Assembly (NCBI GenBank): GCA_027449605.1
Contig: DAIDLH010000008.1
Span: 62,001-126,000, forward strand
Source of the DNA: Candidatus Muproteobacteria bacterium
Lineage (GTDB): Bacteria; Pseudomonadota; Gammaproteobacteria; Acidiferrobacterales; Sulfurifustaceae
Length of the DNA stretch: 64,000 nt
Direction of reading: 5' to 3'
Numbering within the stretch: the first letter of the stretch is position 1; each line of letters opens with the position of its first letter. Below are positions 8,555 through 17,487 of the stretch, piece after piece. The notes beneath the pieces were generated by a model. It was not told the origin of the DNA, did not search any database, and saw only the letters and a program-made list of their open reading frames with translations. A program made the translations under genes and the position numbers.

Positions 8555-8965
8555 GTGTCTGAAGCAAAACCGGAAAAAAAGCGCGACCCCAACAACCCCT
8601 GCCTGTTTTGCAAAGATCCACGTGGTGTATCTCTGGAACGTGAACTTGCTTACAGTGCCAGTGACACCTATGCGGTGAGCCCGGGGCATACCCTGGTCAT
8701 CCCGAAACGGCATGTTGCCAGCTTTTTCGACCTGACTCAGGATGAGGTGGCGGCCTGTATGGACCTGATACACGAGGAGAAAAAACGCATCGACGCGGAA
8801 TTTAACCCGGATGGCTACAATATCGGGGTTAACGTAGGCCCGGCTGCGGGGCAGAGTATTTTACATGTCCATATTCACATCATTCCCCGCTACAAGGGGG
8901 ATGTCGAGAACCCCCAGGGGGGCGTGCGGCATGTGATTCCCAGGAATGCACATTACACGCGATAA
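8555..8965 (+). CDS. HIT-family nucleotide-binding protein
   Basis: The 136-residue histidine-triad protein should hydrolyse nucleoside phosphoramidates or dinucleotides. The triad HVHIHI is visible near residue 108, preceded by GPAAGQSILHVH. An N-terminal CLFCKD pair and a later conserved histidine resemble zinc ligands of HIT proteins. The start is GTG 8555. The 224-bp region upstream is AT-rich and can hold its promoter. A small gene follows at 9056. Confidence 0.88.
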   Translation: MSEAKPEKKRDPNNPCLFCKDPRGVSLERELAYSASDTYAVSPGHTLVIPKRHVASFFDLTQDEVAACMDLIHEEKKRIDAEFNPDGYNIGVNVGPAAGQSILHVHIHIIPRYKGDVENPQGGVRHVIPRNAHYTR

Positions 8966-9055
8966 ATAGCATCATTTCGTCAGTTTTTTGTGGGAGGGGC
9001 TGACAGTCCTGTTGAAATTCCTCCCCGTCGCATTAACCATTGAGGAGCACTGATT

Positions 9056-9223
9056 ATGAGTGACAAGCCAGTATTTACCAGACCTAAGGTTCCTGCAGGC
9101 AAAACAGAGTATGTGACGACTACCCAGATGGAAATCACACCGGGAAAATTCTTTGTTGGCTATGCGACCACCTGGAAATCTTTCCAGAAAGAAGTACCTT
9201 ACAAAACTCCCAAGAAGCCCTGA
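9056..9223 (+). CDS. Small uncharacterised protein (55 residues)
   Basis: An ORF of 55 codons begins MSDKPVFTRPKVPAGKTEY and ends KTPKKP. It has a good ribosome-binding site (GAGGAG, eight bases before ATG 9056) and a following GC-rich hairpin at 9232-9259. The product is basic and soluble, with the aromatic-rich centre FFVGYATTWKSF. I do not recognise a family. It may be transcribed with the HIT gene 90 bp upstream. Confidence 0.65.
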   Translation: MSDKPVFTRPKVPAGKTEYVTTTQMEITPGKFFVGYATTWKSFQKEVPYKTPKKP

Positions 9224-9231
9224 GACAATCA

Positions 9232-9259
9232 GCCGCGCGACCCTGCCATGTCGCGCGGC
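9232..9259 (+). terminator. GC-rich hairpin after the small gene
   Basis: GCCGCGCGAC (9232-9241) and GTCGCGCGGC (9250-9259) form a perfect 10-bp stem with an 8-base loop, eight bases after the stop codon. No T-run follows, so this may be an mRNA 3'-end structure. Confidence 0.5.
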
Positions 9260-9403
9260 GACTCAATGCAGAATTAGTTTGTAATATGCACGCTTTATAG
9301 AGCGTGCTTTTTTTTGAAATCCGGAAAATTGTATACGGCGAAGCTGGCGGAAGGATACGGAGAAGGAAATCGACTCGCCAGAGTAATTCCTTTCCTTTGA
9401 TGC

Positions 9404-9432
9404 AAAAAAAGACCCCGCCTCTCGGCGGGGTC
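9404..9432 (-). terminator. Terminator of the cold-shock gene
   Basis: On the minus strand a GACCCCGCC stem (9424-9432 with 9411-9419, loop of four) is followed by seven T residues (9404-9410). It lies 35 bp after the cold-shock stop codon. Confidence 0.88.
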
Positions 9433-9466
9433 TTCGTTTCAAACTCTGCTTGCGCAGTGCTTGACG

Positions 9467-9670
9467 TTAGGCCGGCTGAACGTTCGCTGCCGACGGACCC
9501 TTCGGGCCCTGCTGCAGCTCGAACTTCACCTGCTGACCCTCGGTCAGGGACTTGAAGCCGCTGCCTTGGATCGCGGAATGATGCACGAAGACATCCTTGC
9601 TGCCGTCGGACGGGGTGATGAAACCGAAGCCCTTGGCGTCGTTGAACCACTTGACTGTACCTGTATTCAC
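9467..9670 (-). CDS. Cold-shock domain protein (CspA family)
   Basis: The 67-residue OB-fold nucleic-acid chaperone shows both RNA-binding motifs, KGFGFI near residue 13 and DVFVHHSAI near residue 26, and ends SAANVQPA. The frame is open further upstream, but GTG 9670 with AGAGG before it gives the normal Csp N-terminus ([10 protein letters not shown]). A long leader region upstream (to about 9800, where TATAGT is seen on this strand) fits the long 5' UTRs known for cold-shock genes. Confidence 0.93.
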   Translation of the reverse strand: MNTGTVKWFNDAKGFGFITPSDGSKDVFVHHSAIQGSGFKSLTEGQQVKFELQQGPKGPSAANVQPA

Positions 9671-10169
9671 GAAATTACCTCTGTTATTTAGTTGAAATGC
9701 GATGTTTTGCAGTTCATTCCTGAAAGCGATCGCGGGAGTAACTGCCGGAGAAACTGGAAGGACCACCGAAGAGTCTGCAAGAACTGTACTGCAAGCGCGC
9801 ACTATACACGAGTTGACCCCAATAGCTACTACTATATCGCAGGGCCGCGTGTGGCTCTGTCCCCGCCCGGGATCACCCTTCTTTACCGTCAATCTCGCGT
9901 GTCTGGCCGTGGGCTTTGCCGGAATTGTCGGCCATGCACTGTGGAACTCGTCATGACGGAGCGATAAATCAATAAGGTCAAACCCCGAGAAACTCACAGG
10001 ATTAAACTCGATAACCTGTTCCGATGAATCATGCTGCCAACCGCCGATCAGAATTGATCGGCCGCCAATCGGGACGAGTGGAAATCTTTGTCGAGAATTT
10101 GTTACTAATAGACCGCTTCATAAATTCTGGAAGCAGTTTCAATAATCCATTTCGACAAAGGAGGTCATC
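9671..10169. other. Intergenic region: cold-shock leader and EF-hand gene promoter
   Basis: About 500 bp without a convincing gene. The left 130 bp probably form the untranslated leader of the cold-shock mRNA (a -10-like TATAGT lies on the minus strand at 9801-9806). The right part precedes the EF-hand gene and ends with a strong GGAGG site at about 10160. Short frames in it have no protein-like character. Confidence 0.5.
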
Positions 10170-10430
10170 ATGATGAAGAAACACTTACTTACTGCGTTGG
10201 CACTGATGGCGGTCGCGGGCTTCGCCTGGGCCGGGTCCGGCAAGGTTTCGTTCCAGGACCTGGACGCGAACCGCGATGGCGTGATCAGCCCTGACGAGGC
10301 GAAGAAAGCGCCCGAGATCGCCAAGAAGTTCAGTCAGGCCGACACCAACCGGGACGGCAAACTCGATGCAGCGGAGTTCGCCGCACTGGAAACCATGCCG
10401 ATGGAATCCGCACCCAAGGAAACGCGGTAA
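10170..10430 (+). CDS. Secreted EF-hand calcium-binding protein
   Basis: The 86-residue precursor has a Lys-initiated signal peptide (MMKKHLLTALALMAVAGFAWA, cut after about residue 21). Two EF-hand loops follow: DLDANRDGVISPDE and ADTNRDGKLDAAEF. Both keep the Asp/Asn and terminal Glu calcium ligands. It is likely periplasmic. A GGAGGT site precedes the double ATG at 10170/10173, and a terminator follows. Small EF-hand proteins of this layout are common in proteobacteria with no assigned target. Confidence 0.85.
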   Translation: MMKKHLLTALALMAVAGFAWAGSGKVSFQDLDANRDGVISPDEAKKAPEIAKKFSQADTNRDGKLDAAEFAALETMPMESAPKETR

Positions 10431-10464
10431 CAGCGGCGCTCGTCCCCCATGCGGGGGAACTGAC

Positions 10465-10498
10465 CCCATTCCCCGCCCATGCGGGGAATGGGTTCTTT
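10465..10498 (+). terminator. Rho-independent terminator after the EF-hand gene
   Basis: CCCATTCCCCGC (10465-10476) pairs with GCGGGGAATGGG (10481-10492), followed by TTCTTT. A smaller CCCCC/GGGGG hairpin sits just before it. Confidence 0.8.
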
Positions 10499-10647
10499 CC
10501 GCCCCGCAACTCCAAAAGCGGCATTTGTGACACTTCGGGGCAACGCCGAGCCCCACGTGCTTGACCTTTGTACGAGCTTCCGCTATTTCTTATATTGTTG
10601 AGGGTTCCGCAACACAACACGCCAAAAGCCGCTAACCGGCGTGGACC

Positions 10648-11226
10648 ATGTGGGGAAGCATGTCCTTATCCGCGATACATCATTGCTGGCTGGCCGTCGG
10701 ACTGACGCTCGTCTCGACTTCCGCTTTGGGCGACGAGTCGGATGTCACGGTCCCCATGCATGGCAAGGGAAGAGCTACTTATTATGTGCAAGCCCAGGTC
10801 GCCGATCTCGACATCAACGACTTCATGGTCGACACCGGCTCGGGTTATCTGACCATCAACGAACAAACGCTGAACGCCCTGCAGGAACGAAAGCAGGCGC
10901 GGTACGTGAAAGAGCTGCGGGCGATTCTGGCCAACGGTTCCGAACTCGTCATTCCGATCTACGCCATCAACCAGCTGCGCATCGGCGGCTGCACCCTGCT
11001 CAACGTCGAGGCGGCCGTGTTCCCGGGGCGCACGCGCCAGATCCTCGGCCTCTCCGCCCTCAACAAGGCCGCCCCGTTCACCTTCTCCGTCGATCCGCCG
11101 GAGCTGGTGCTGAGCAACTGCGCCAGGAACGTGGAGGCGTCTTCGAAGCAACCGGCCCTGGCCGAGGCCACCGTCCCCGCCGAAACCGCGGCAATCAGCG
11201 TCACCACGAACCCGCCTCACCCGTAA
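10648..11226 (+). CDS. Retropepsin-like aspartic protease, exported
   Basis: The 192-residue protein starts with a hydrophobic export signal (about residues 8-27, ending STSALG). It contains the single-domain aspartic-protease motif FMVDTGSGYLTI near residue 72, with the catalytic Asp-Thr-Gly, and a second hydrophobic flap-side motif AVFPGRTRQILGLSAL near residue 130. Such clan AA proteins act as dimers in the periplasm. The target is unknown. ATG 10660 is an alternative start. It converges on the PilZ gene with a 4-bp gap. Confidence 0.8.
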   Translation: MWGSMSLSAIHHCWLAVGLTLVSTSALGDESDVTVPMHGKGRATYYVQAQVADLDINDFMVDTGSGYLTINEQTLNALQERKQARYVKELRAILANGSELVIPIYAINQLRIGGCTLLNVEAAVFPGRTRQILGLSALNKAAPFTFSVDPPELVLSNCARNVEASSKQPALAEATVPAETAAISVTTNPPHP

Positions 11227-11230
11227 CGGC

Positions 11231-11608
11231 TTACCTGAAATCGAAATCGAGGAATTGCAGGCCCATGCCTTCCTCGGTCACGCGCACTACCCGGGCCGAA
11301 ACCGTGGACAGTTTCTCGCCCCATAAATGGCCGGGTACGCGCAGCGACACGATCCGTCCCACCGGCGGGCATTTGTCCTTGTCGAGCAGGATGAACGCGC
11401 CGTGCGTGCTGAGGTTCCTGGTGACCAGGGCCACCTTGCCGAGATGGGGTGGGTCGAGAATCTCAACGGAAAGCGATGTTTCCTGACGTTCGCCGATGCG
11501 CTTTTCCAAGCGGCCCCTTTTTTTCTTGTGACGGTTATTGCTCCGCGTGTCATCTATTTCTAGCACGGGGCCGGGGAATTGCCAGAAAAACCCGGCGCTC
11601 GCGGCCAT
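11231..11608 (-). CDS. PilZ-domain protein
   Basis: The protein (up to 125 residues) has the beta-barrel pattern of PilZ domains: a basic EKRIGERQ segment, then VTRNLSTHGAFILLD (the Asn/Asp-x-Ser-x-x-Gly motif) and a closing GMGLQFLDFDFR. PilZ domains bind cyclic di-GMP, but the arginine motif here is not canonical, so binding is uncertain. The start is unsure because no clear ribosome-binding site is seen before the first Met. Other c-di-GMP genes lie in this window at 13981 and 34629. Confidence 0.75.
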   Translation of the reverse strand: MAASAGFFWQFPGPVLEIDDTRSNNRHKKKRGRLEKRIGERQETSLSVEILDPPHLGKVALVTRNLSTHGAFILLDKDKCPPVGRIVSLRVPGHLWGEKLSTVSARVVRVTEEGMGLQFLDFDFR

Positions 11609-11710
11609 TCCGGTCCCGGCCTAGGCATCGGCGGCGCACGACCCGCCGCGCAACCATTGGCTCCATAGCCGGTCATAAATTGCGAGATCTGACTCCGCCA
11701 AAGGACATCC

Positions 11711-12325
11711 ATGCGCATGACATTTTCAAAATTCGCATTACTCGCCGGGCTGATGCTGGGCGTCGCATGGGCCGCCACTGCCGCCGGGCCGGCGGCGCAG
11801 GGTAAAACCGCCACGGCGGTTTTCGCCGGCGGCTGCTTCTGGTGCATGGTGCACCCGTTCGATGAACTGCCGGGCGTGGTGTCGGTCACCTCGGGTTACA
11901 CCGGCGGACAGAAAGTGAATCCGACTTACCAGGAGGTGTCGGCCGGCGACACCGGCCACGTCGAGGCGGTGCAGATCGTCTACGATCCGAAGAAGATCCG
12001 CTACGAAAAACTGCTGGACGTGTTCTGGGTCAACGTCGACCCGCTGGACAGCGGAGGCCAGTTCTGCGACCGCGGCAATACGTACACCTCCGCCATTTTT
12101 TACCGGAACGACGAACAGAAAAAACTGGCGGAATCATCGAAAGCCGCGATCGAGAAGAAACTCGGGAAAACGGTCGTGACCACGATCCGCCCGGCCGCAA
12201 CGTTCTACCCCGCCGAGGATTATCACCAGGATTATTACAAGAAGAATCCGCTGCGCTACAAGTACTATCGTTACAGCTGCGGGCGCGACCAGCGTCTCGA
12301 CGCGCTCTGGGGCAGAAAAAACTGA
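11711..12325 (+). CDS. msrA: Peptide methionine sulfoxide reductase MsrA, exported
   Basis: The 204-residue precursor reduces methionine-S-sulfoxide in proteins. The catalytic motif GCFWC (Cys42) and the conserved segments SGYTGG, GHVEAVQIVYDP and AEDYHQDY are all present. An N-terminal hydrophobic signal (about residues 8-25) points to a periplasmic location, which differs from the cytoplasmic E. coli enzyme. No MsrB domain follows. Confidence 0.93.
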   Translation: MRMTFSKFALLAGLMLGVAWAATAAGPAAQGKTATAVFAGGCFWCMVHPFDELPGVVSVTSGYTGGQKVNPTYQEVSAGDTGHVEAVQIVYDPKKIRYEKLLDVFWVNVDPLDSGGQFCDRGNTYTSAIFYRNDEQKKLAESSKAAIEKKLGKTVVTTIRPAATFYPAEDYHQDYYKKNPLRYKYYRYSCGRDQRLDALWGRKN

Positions 12326-12439
12326 ACCCTGAATAATCCGGGAACGCCAGGATTACGGAATGTGCCGCGCATCTCTGGAAACCGTTCGTCCGTTGTCCTA
12401 CCTTCTTGTATGGATCATCTAAATATTAAGGAGTCTGCC

Positions 12440-12802
12440 GTGAAAGGAATCGGATATGTCATCCTTCTCGTGAGCCTTGTCGCCGCCACCGGCTGCGCCG
12501 GGCGCCGCGCCGACGTCGTGATCGATCCCGCCGGAGTAGACATGGTCCGGTATCGGCAGGATGTGGCGGAGTGCCAGGAAATCTCGAAGCAAGTACGCGG
12601 CAAAGCGGTCGGCGGCGCGGTTGGCGGAGCCGTCGTCGGCGGCGCGGTTGGCGGAATCGTGGGCAATTCCGACACGGCCGGCAAAGGCGCGGGCGTCGGG
12701 GCGGTGACGGGCGTGGCGCGCGGCGCCGCCGCTACCCGACAAGAGAGACAACTGGTGATTAAAAACTGCCTGCGCAATCGGGGCTACAAAGTTCTCAATT
12801 GA
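12440..12802 (+). CDS. Glycine-zipper lipoprotein
   Basis: The 120-residue precursor has a lipoprotein signal with lipobox near ATGC (Cys about residue 19). It also has a glycine-zipper membrane segment (repeated GGAVGGAVVGG, about residues 57-85) and ends NCLRNRGYKVLN. This is the layout of outer-membrane 'glycine zipper 2TM' lipoproteins. GTG 12440 is preceded by AAGGAG. The role is unknown. Confidence 0.83.
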   Translation: MKGIGYVILLVSLVAATGCAGRRADVVIDPAGVDMVRYRQDVAECQEISKQVRGKAVGGAVGGAVVGGAVGGIVGNSDTAGKGAGVGAVTGVARGAAATRQERQLVIKNCLRNRGYKVLN

Positions 12803-12813
12803 GGCATGGTCGC

Positions 12814-13812
12814 ATGAAGGCCATCGTCATGACCGCGCCCGGCGGGCCGGAGGTGCTGAAGCTTCAGGACCTGCCCGATCCGGTGCTGACGAAAGACAGC
12901 GATATCCTGGTGCGCGTGAAGGCCGCCGGCGTGAACCCGGTGGACACGAAAATGCGCGCCAAGCCCGGCGCCTACCCGGCGCCGCTGCCGCCGGTGCCGG
13001 GTTGCGACGGCGCCGGCGTGGTCGAGGCGGTCGGCGAGGCGGTGACGACGTTCAAGCCTGGCGACGAGGTGTATTACTGCCAGGCGCCGCATCACGACCG
13101 GCTCGGCAGTTACGCGCCGCGCGCGCTCGTGGATCACCGGCTGGTCGCGAAAAAACCGAAACGGCTGAGTTTCGCCGAAGCCGCGGCGGCGCCGCTGGTG
13201 CTGATCACCGCGTGGGAGGCGCTGCACGACCGCACCGGGATCCAGCCCTGGCACAAGCTGCTGGTGCACGCCGGCGCCAGCGGCGTCGGGCACGTCGCGA
13301 TCCAGCTGGCGCGCATCGCCGGCGCCGAAGTCTGCACCACCGTCGGCTCGGCGGAGAAAGCCGAGTTCGCCCGCTCGTTCGGCGCGAATCTCGTCATTCA
13401 TTACAAGGAAAAGAATTTCGTGCAGGCGGTCCTCGACTGGACCGGCGGCAAGGGCGTGGACATCGCCTTCGACACCGTCGGCGGCAAGACGCTCGCCGAA
13501 ACTTTTTCCGCGGTGCGTCATTACGGCGACGTCGTCACGCTGCTGGCGCCGGGACCGGAAATCGACTGGAGCGTGCCGCGCGTGCGCAACCAGCGCGTGA
13601 ACTTCGAGCTGATGCTGACGCCGGTGTTCTTCGGCCAGACCGAGGCGATGGCGCATCAGGGAAAAATCCTCGATCAGTGCCGCGAGCTGTTCCAGGCCGG
13701 CGAGCTGCGCGTGCACGTCGACGCGACCCTGCCGCTGGCGCAGGCGGCCGAGGCCCACGCCCTGCTCGAATCCGGAAAAAACAAGGGCAAGATCGTCCTG
13801 ACCATCGACTAG
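12814..13812 (+). CDS. Zinc-independent quinone oxidoreductase (MDR family)
   Basis: The 332-residue protein is an NADPH:quinone reductase-type medium-chain dehydrogenase. It shows the N-terminal GroES-like part (VKAAGVNPVDTKMRA), the nucleotide-binding motif HAGASGVGHVAIQLAR near residue 152 and the C-terminal AEAHALLESGKNKGKIVL. The cysteines of zinc-binding alcohol dehydrogenases are missing, as expected for this group. ATG 12814 has GAGG nine bases upstream and was preferred to an upstream TTG. The natural substrate cannot be told from sequence. Confidence 0.88.
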   Translation: MKAIVMTAPGGPEVLKLQDLPDPVLTKDSDILVRVKAAGVNPVDTKMRAKPGAYPAPLPPVPGCDGAGVVEAVGEAVTTFKPGDEVYYCQAPHHDRLGSYAPRALVDHRLVAKKPKRLSFAEAAAAPLVLITAWEALHDRTGIQPWHKLLVHAGASGVGHVAIQLARIAGAEVCTTVGSAEKAEFARSFGANLVIHYKEKNFVQAVLDWTGGKGVDIAFDTVGGKTLAETFSAVRHYGDVVTLLAPGPEIDWSVPRVRNQRVNFELMLTPVFFGQTEAMAHQGKILDQCRELFQAGELRVHVDATLPLAQAAEAHALLESGKNKGKIVLTID

Positions 13813-13831
13813 AACCTGTCTCAAGATATAT

Positions 13832-13930
13832 GTAGGGTGGGCATCGCCCACCGTCGGACAGCCGGAAAAGCCGTGTTGGTGGGCAATGCCCACCCTACGA
13901 ACCAAAGACGTAGGGCGCGTCCCACGCGCC
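13832..13930. repeat. Cluster of palindromic GTAGGG(T/C)GGGC-type repeats
   Basis: Two units, each itself a palindrome (13832-13852 and 13878-13898), lie in opposite orientation and share GGTGGGC/GCCCACC. A related unit starting GTAGGGCGCG (13910-13930) follows. Another member is at 20581-20607. These are REP-like intergenic elements between convergent genes. Confidence 0.75.
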
Positions 13931-13980
13931 ATCTTGTCAATCGGTATGCAGGGCGCACCCTGCATTATATTGATCGCGCT

Positions 13981-16260
13981 TCAGCCGGTCTGGCGTGCTA
14001 TCAGCTCGACGAACTCGCGCGTGGCCAGCGGCCGGCTGAACAGGTCCCCCTGATAGACATCGCAGCCCTGTTCGCGCAGCAGTTCCAGTTGTTCCGGCGT
14101 CTGCACGCCCTCGGCGACCACCTTGAGCTTCAGGCTCTGACCGAGCGCGATCACGGCGCGGGTGATGGCGGCGTCGTCTTCGTCGCGCGGCAGCCCGCGC
14201 ACGAACGACTGGTCGATCTTGAGCTTGTCGAGCGGAAAGCGCTTGAGGTAACTCAGCGACGAGAACCCGGTCCCGAAATCGTCCACCGCGAGCTTCACGC
14301 CAAGGCGCTTGAGTTCCTCGAGCATCGCCACCGTGCGCGCGACGTCCTGCATCGCCACGGATTCGGTGATTTCCAGCTCCAGCCGCGCCGGCGTCAATCC
14401 CGTCAGTTTCAGTATTTCAGCCACGCGCCGGGGCAGATCCGGCAGCGTGAACTGGCGCGCCGTGATGTTGACCGCGACCGTCAGGGCGCGCAGCTCCGGC
14501 GTGTTCGCGGCCGCGGCCTGGGTGCAGGCGGTGCGCAGCGCCCAATCGCCGAGCGAAACGATGAGTCCCGATTCCTCGGCCAGCGGCACGAACCGCGCCG
14601 GCGGCAGCAGCCCGTGCTCCGGGTGCTCCCAGCGCAGCAGCGCCTCCGCGCCGATCACCCGGCCGCTCGCGATCTCCACCTGCGGCTGGTAATGCAGCCG
14701 CAGCTCGCCGTGCTCCTCCGCGTGGCGCAGTTCGTTTTCCAGCGCCAGCCACTCTGCGGCGCGTTCGTTCATGTCGCGCGTGTAGCATTCGAGGTTCGCG
14801 CCGCCGTGGAGTTTCACGCGCTGCATCGCGGTCTCGGCGTTGCGCAGGATCGTGGTGGCGTCCTGGCCGTCGAGCGGATAGACGCTGATGCCGACGCTGA
14901 GCGTGAGATGATATTCGCGGCCCAGGGCGTAAAACGGCTCGCGCATGCCCTCGAGGATTTTCTCGGCCAGCCACACCGGGGTCTGGCTGGTGGCGAAACC
15001 GGGCACGAGGATCGCGAACAGGTCGCCTTCCATGCGGTACAACATCGCGTCGCGCGCCCGTTCGCGCAACTGTCCGAGCAATTCCTTGAGCCGCACCGCC
15101 ACGCTTTGCAGCAGCAGATCGCCGATGTCATGGCCGACGCTCTCGATCACGACGCGGAACCGGTCCATGCCCAGCAGCAGAAACGCCGCGCGCATTCCGG
15201 CGCGGTCGCCGGCGTAGACCCGGCGCTCGAACTCCTCCTCGAACATCATCCGGTTCGGCAGGTTGGTCAGCGCGTCATGGTAGGCCTGATAGACGAGACG
15301 CTCCCGCGCGCGCTTGCGTTCGGTGACGTCCGAGACATAGGCGTGAAAACTGTCGAGGTCCGGCAGCCAGTGGATGACGCATTCGAGCGAGCGCCCGTTT
15401 TCGACCGTGTATTCCCACAACTCATGCGCCACCGGCGCGGCGCGCAGCGCGGCGAGACGCCGGTCGAGATCCGGCGGGAACAGGGCGCGCGCGTCGCCGG
15501 GAGCGGCGATTTTTCCCAGCAGTTCGGCGGCGCTGGGGTTGGCGTACAGCACCGCGCCGGACGACGACAGCCGCAGCACCGGATACGGATTGCGCTCGGC
15601 GAACAGGGCCAGCCGGCGCCGCTCGGCCTGGGCGTTGATATAGACGTTGACGTAATAGCCGACCAGCAGCGAAACGATGAAAATCGCGCCGGCGAGCAGC
15701 AACAGGCGGTTCTGCATCGTGCGCGCCGTCGCGGCGGCGCGCGCGGCGCCGGCCTGCACGCGCAGCGTGGCGGCGTCGGCCAGTTTGTCCAGCTCGCGGT
15801 TGATGCCCGCCACGACGGCGTCGGCCCGCGCGAGCAGCTTCACGGCGCGCGCGTCATCCGGCGGCGTGCGGCTCAGCGCGCGGTCGAGTTCGCGACCGAG
15901 GCCGACGAGGCGTTCATAGTCGCCGCGCAAGGACTGAATCCGATCGGGCGCGCCGAGCGCGTCGGTTACGTCGGCGAATCCGCGCCTGCACGCGGTTTCG
16001 ATGCGCGCGTAATCGTCCAGGAACCGGCGGCGATCGCGTTTGACGAAGTAGCGGTAAAGCAACGATTCCTGTTCCAGCAGATCGAGCTTGAGCTGCGACA
16101 CGGCGCGCAGCTGCGGCACGTCGGTCCCGGCGAGCATGCGCGACGTCTCGGCGACCTGCTCGCCGGCGAGATAGACCATCAGCGCCAGCACGGCGCCGAG
16201 CGCCAACACCAGCAGGTAGGCGCCGAAGATGCGGCTTTTGACACCCGGCATGAGGTCCAT
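13981..16260 (-). CDS. Membrane GGDEF/EAL protein, probably a c-di-GMP phosphodiesterase
   Basis: The 759-residue protein has two membrane segments (about residues 9-30 and 185-205) flanking a periplasmic helical sensor, then a PAS-like domain (about 220-320), a GGDEF domain and an EAL domain. The GGDEF signature is degenerate (RMEGDLFAIL instead of GGDEF), so cyclase activity is unlikely. The EAL domain looks complete: GAEALLRWEH, VNITARQF, ELEITES, VDDFGTG, LKIDQSF and VAEGVQT. It should degrade cyclic di-GMP at the inner membrane. It is convergent with the oxidoreductase gene, with repeats between. Confidence 0.92.
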   Translation of the reverse strand: MDLMPGVKSRIFGAYLLVLALGAVLALMVYLAGEQVAETSRMLAGTDVPQLRAVSQLKLDLLEQESLLYRYFVKRDRRRFLDDYARIETACRRGFADVTDALGAPDRIQSLRGDYERLVGLGRELDRALSRTPPDDARAVKLLARADAVVAGINRELDKLADAATLRVQAGAARAAATARTMQNRLLLLAGAIFIVSLLVGYYVNVYINAQAERRRLALFAERNPYPVLRLSSSGAVLYANPSAAELLGKIAAPGDARALFPPDLDRRLAALRAAPVAHELWEYTVENGRSLECVIHWLPDLDSFHAYVSDVTERKRARERLVYQAYHDALTNLPNRMMFEEEFERRVYAGDRAGMRAAFLLLGMDRFRVVIESVGHDIGDLLLQSVAVRLKELLGQLRERARDAMLYRMEGDLFAILVPGFATSQTPVWLAEKILEGMREPFYALGREYHLTLSVGISVYPLDGQDATTILRNAETAMQRVKLHGGANLECYTRDMNERAAEWLALENELRHAEEHGELRLHYQPQVEIASGRVIGAEALLRWEHPEHGLLPPARFVPLAEESGLIVSLGDWALRTACTQAAAANTPELRALTVAVNITARQFTLPDLPRRVAEILKLTGLTPARLELEITESVAMQDVARTVAMLEELKRLGVKLAVDDFGTGFSSLSYLKRFPLDKLKIDQSFVRGLPRDEDDAAITRAVIALGQSLKLKVVAEGVQTPEQLELLREQGCDVYQGDLFSRPLATREFVELIARQTG

Positions 16261-16277
16261 GCGCGGGATAGCTTAAC

Positions 16278-17357
16278 TCAGGCGGCGGAACGTCGCGCGG
16301 GCAGGGCGGATTTCAGCTTGTCGCGCGCGTTGCGCAGCAGTTTTTCCGTGGTCTCCCAGCCGATGCAGGGATCGGTCACGGACACGCCGTACTTGAGCTG
16401 CTTGAGGTCCGCCGGGATCGGCTGGCTGCCGCCGTGCAGATGGCTCTCCAGCATCAGCGCCACGATCGAGCGGTTGCCTTCGAGAATCTGGTTGACGCAG
16501 TTCTCCGCCACCAGCGGCTGCACCGCCGGGTCCTTGTTGGAATTGGCGTGCGAGCAGTCCACGGCGATGTTGACCAGCAGTTTGGCGGCGGCCAGTTCTT
16601 TCTCGGCCAGGGCGATCGAGACCGAATCGTAGTTCGGACGGCCATTGCCGCCGCGCAGCACGATGTGCCCGTAGCGGTTGCCGCGGGTGCGGAACACAGC
16701 GCACTGGCCTTCCTGGTTGATGCCGAGGAAATGATGCGGCCGCGCCGCCGAGTGCAGCGCGTTGATCGCCACCGTGAGACTGCCGTCGGTGCCGTTCTTG
16801 AAACCGAGCGGCGTCGACAGCCCGCTCGCCATTTCGCGGTGCGTCTGCGATTCGGTGGTGCGTGCGCCGATCGCGGTCCAGGTGATCAGGTCGGAAAGAT
16901 ATTGCGGCGTGATCGGATCGAGCGCCTCGGTCGCGGCCGGCAGGCCCATCTCGGCGAGATGCAGCAGCAGCTCGCGCGCCATGTACAGGCCCTTCTCGAT
17001 GTGGAACGAGTCATCCATGAACGGATCGTTGATCAGTCCCTTCCAGCCGACGGTGGTGCGCGGCTTCTCGAAATAGACGCGCATCACGAGATACAGCGTA
17101 TCGCTCAGTTCCTGCGCCAGTTTTTTCAGGCGCTCGGCGTATTCCTTCGCGGCCTTGATGTCGTGAATCGAGCACGGGCCGATCACCACGAACAGCCGCT
17201 GATCCTGGCGATCGAGAATGCGCCGCACCGTTTCGCGCCCGCGCAGCACGGTGCGCTGCGCCGCCTCGGTGAGCGGCAGCGCCGACTTCACCTGCTGCGG
17301 GGTCGGCAGCAGGTCCTGCGACAGGACGTTGAGATTGTTGACCGGGTCGCCAGCCAT
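16278..17357 (-). CDS. 3-deoxy-7-phosphoheptulonate synthase (DAHP synthase, class I)
   Basis: The 359-residue enzyme condenses phosphoenolpyruvate and erythrose 4-phosphate, the first step of aromatic amino-acid synthesis. Conserved blocks are FVVIGPCSIHD near residue 56, KPRTTVGWKGL near 98, GRPNYD and DCSHANSNKD near 270. Length fits AroF/AroG/AroH. Which amino acid inhibits it cannot be read with confidence. It lies 17 bp upstream of the EAL gene on the same strand, so they may be co-transcribed by chance. Confidence 0.94.
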   Translation of the reverse strand: MAGDPVNNLNVLSQDLLPTPQQVKSALPLTEAAQRTVLRGRETVRRILDRQDQRLFVVIGPCSIHDIKAAKEYAERLKKLAQELSDTLYLVMRVYFEKPRTTVGWKGLINDPFMDDSFHIEKGLYMARELLLHLAEMGLPAATEALDPITPQYLSDLITWTAIGARTTESQTHREMASGLSTPLGFKNGTDGSLTVAINALHSAARPHHFLGINQEGQCAVFRTRGNRYGHIVLRGGNGRPNYDSVSIALAEKELAAAKLLVNIAVDCSHANSNKDPAVQPLVAENCVNQILEGNRSIVALMLESHLHGGSQPIPADLKQLKYGVSVTDPCIGWETTEKLLRNARDKLKSALPARRSAA

Positions 17358-17487
17358 GTTTTTTTACCGCAAAATCCGGATGAAACCGTGAGTTTATCGA
17401 ACCGCGCGGCGCTTGTCCGCCCCGTCTTTCCCGGGCCGGCCGGGTGCTTCGGTATGATAGGCCCTCGCGGACCGGCCCGGCCACCCC

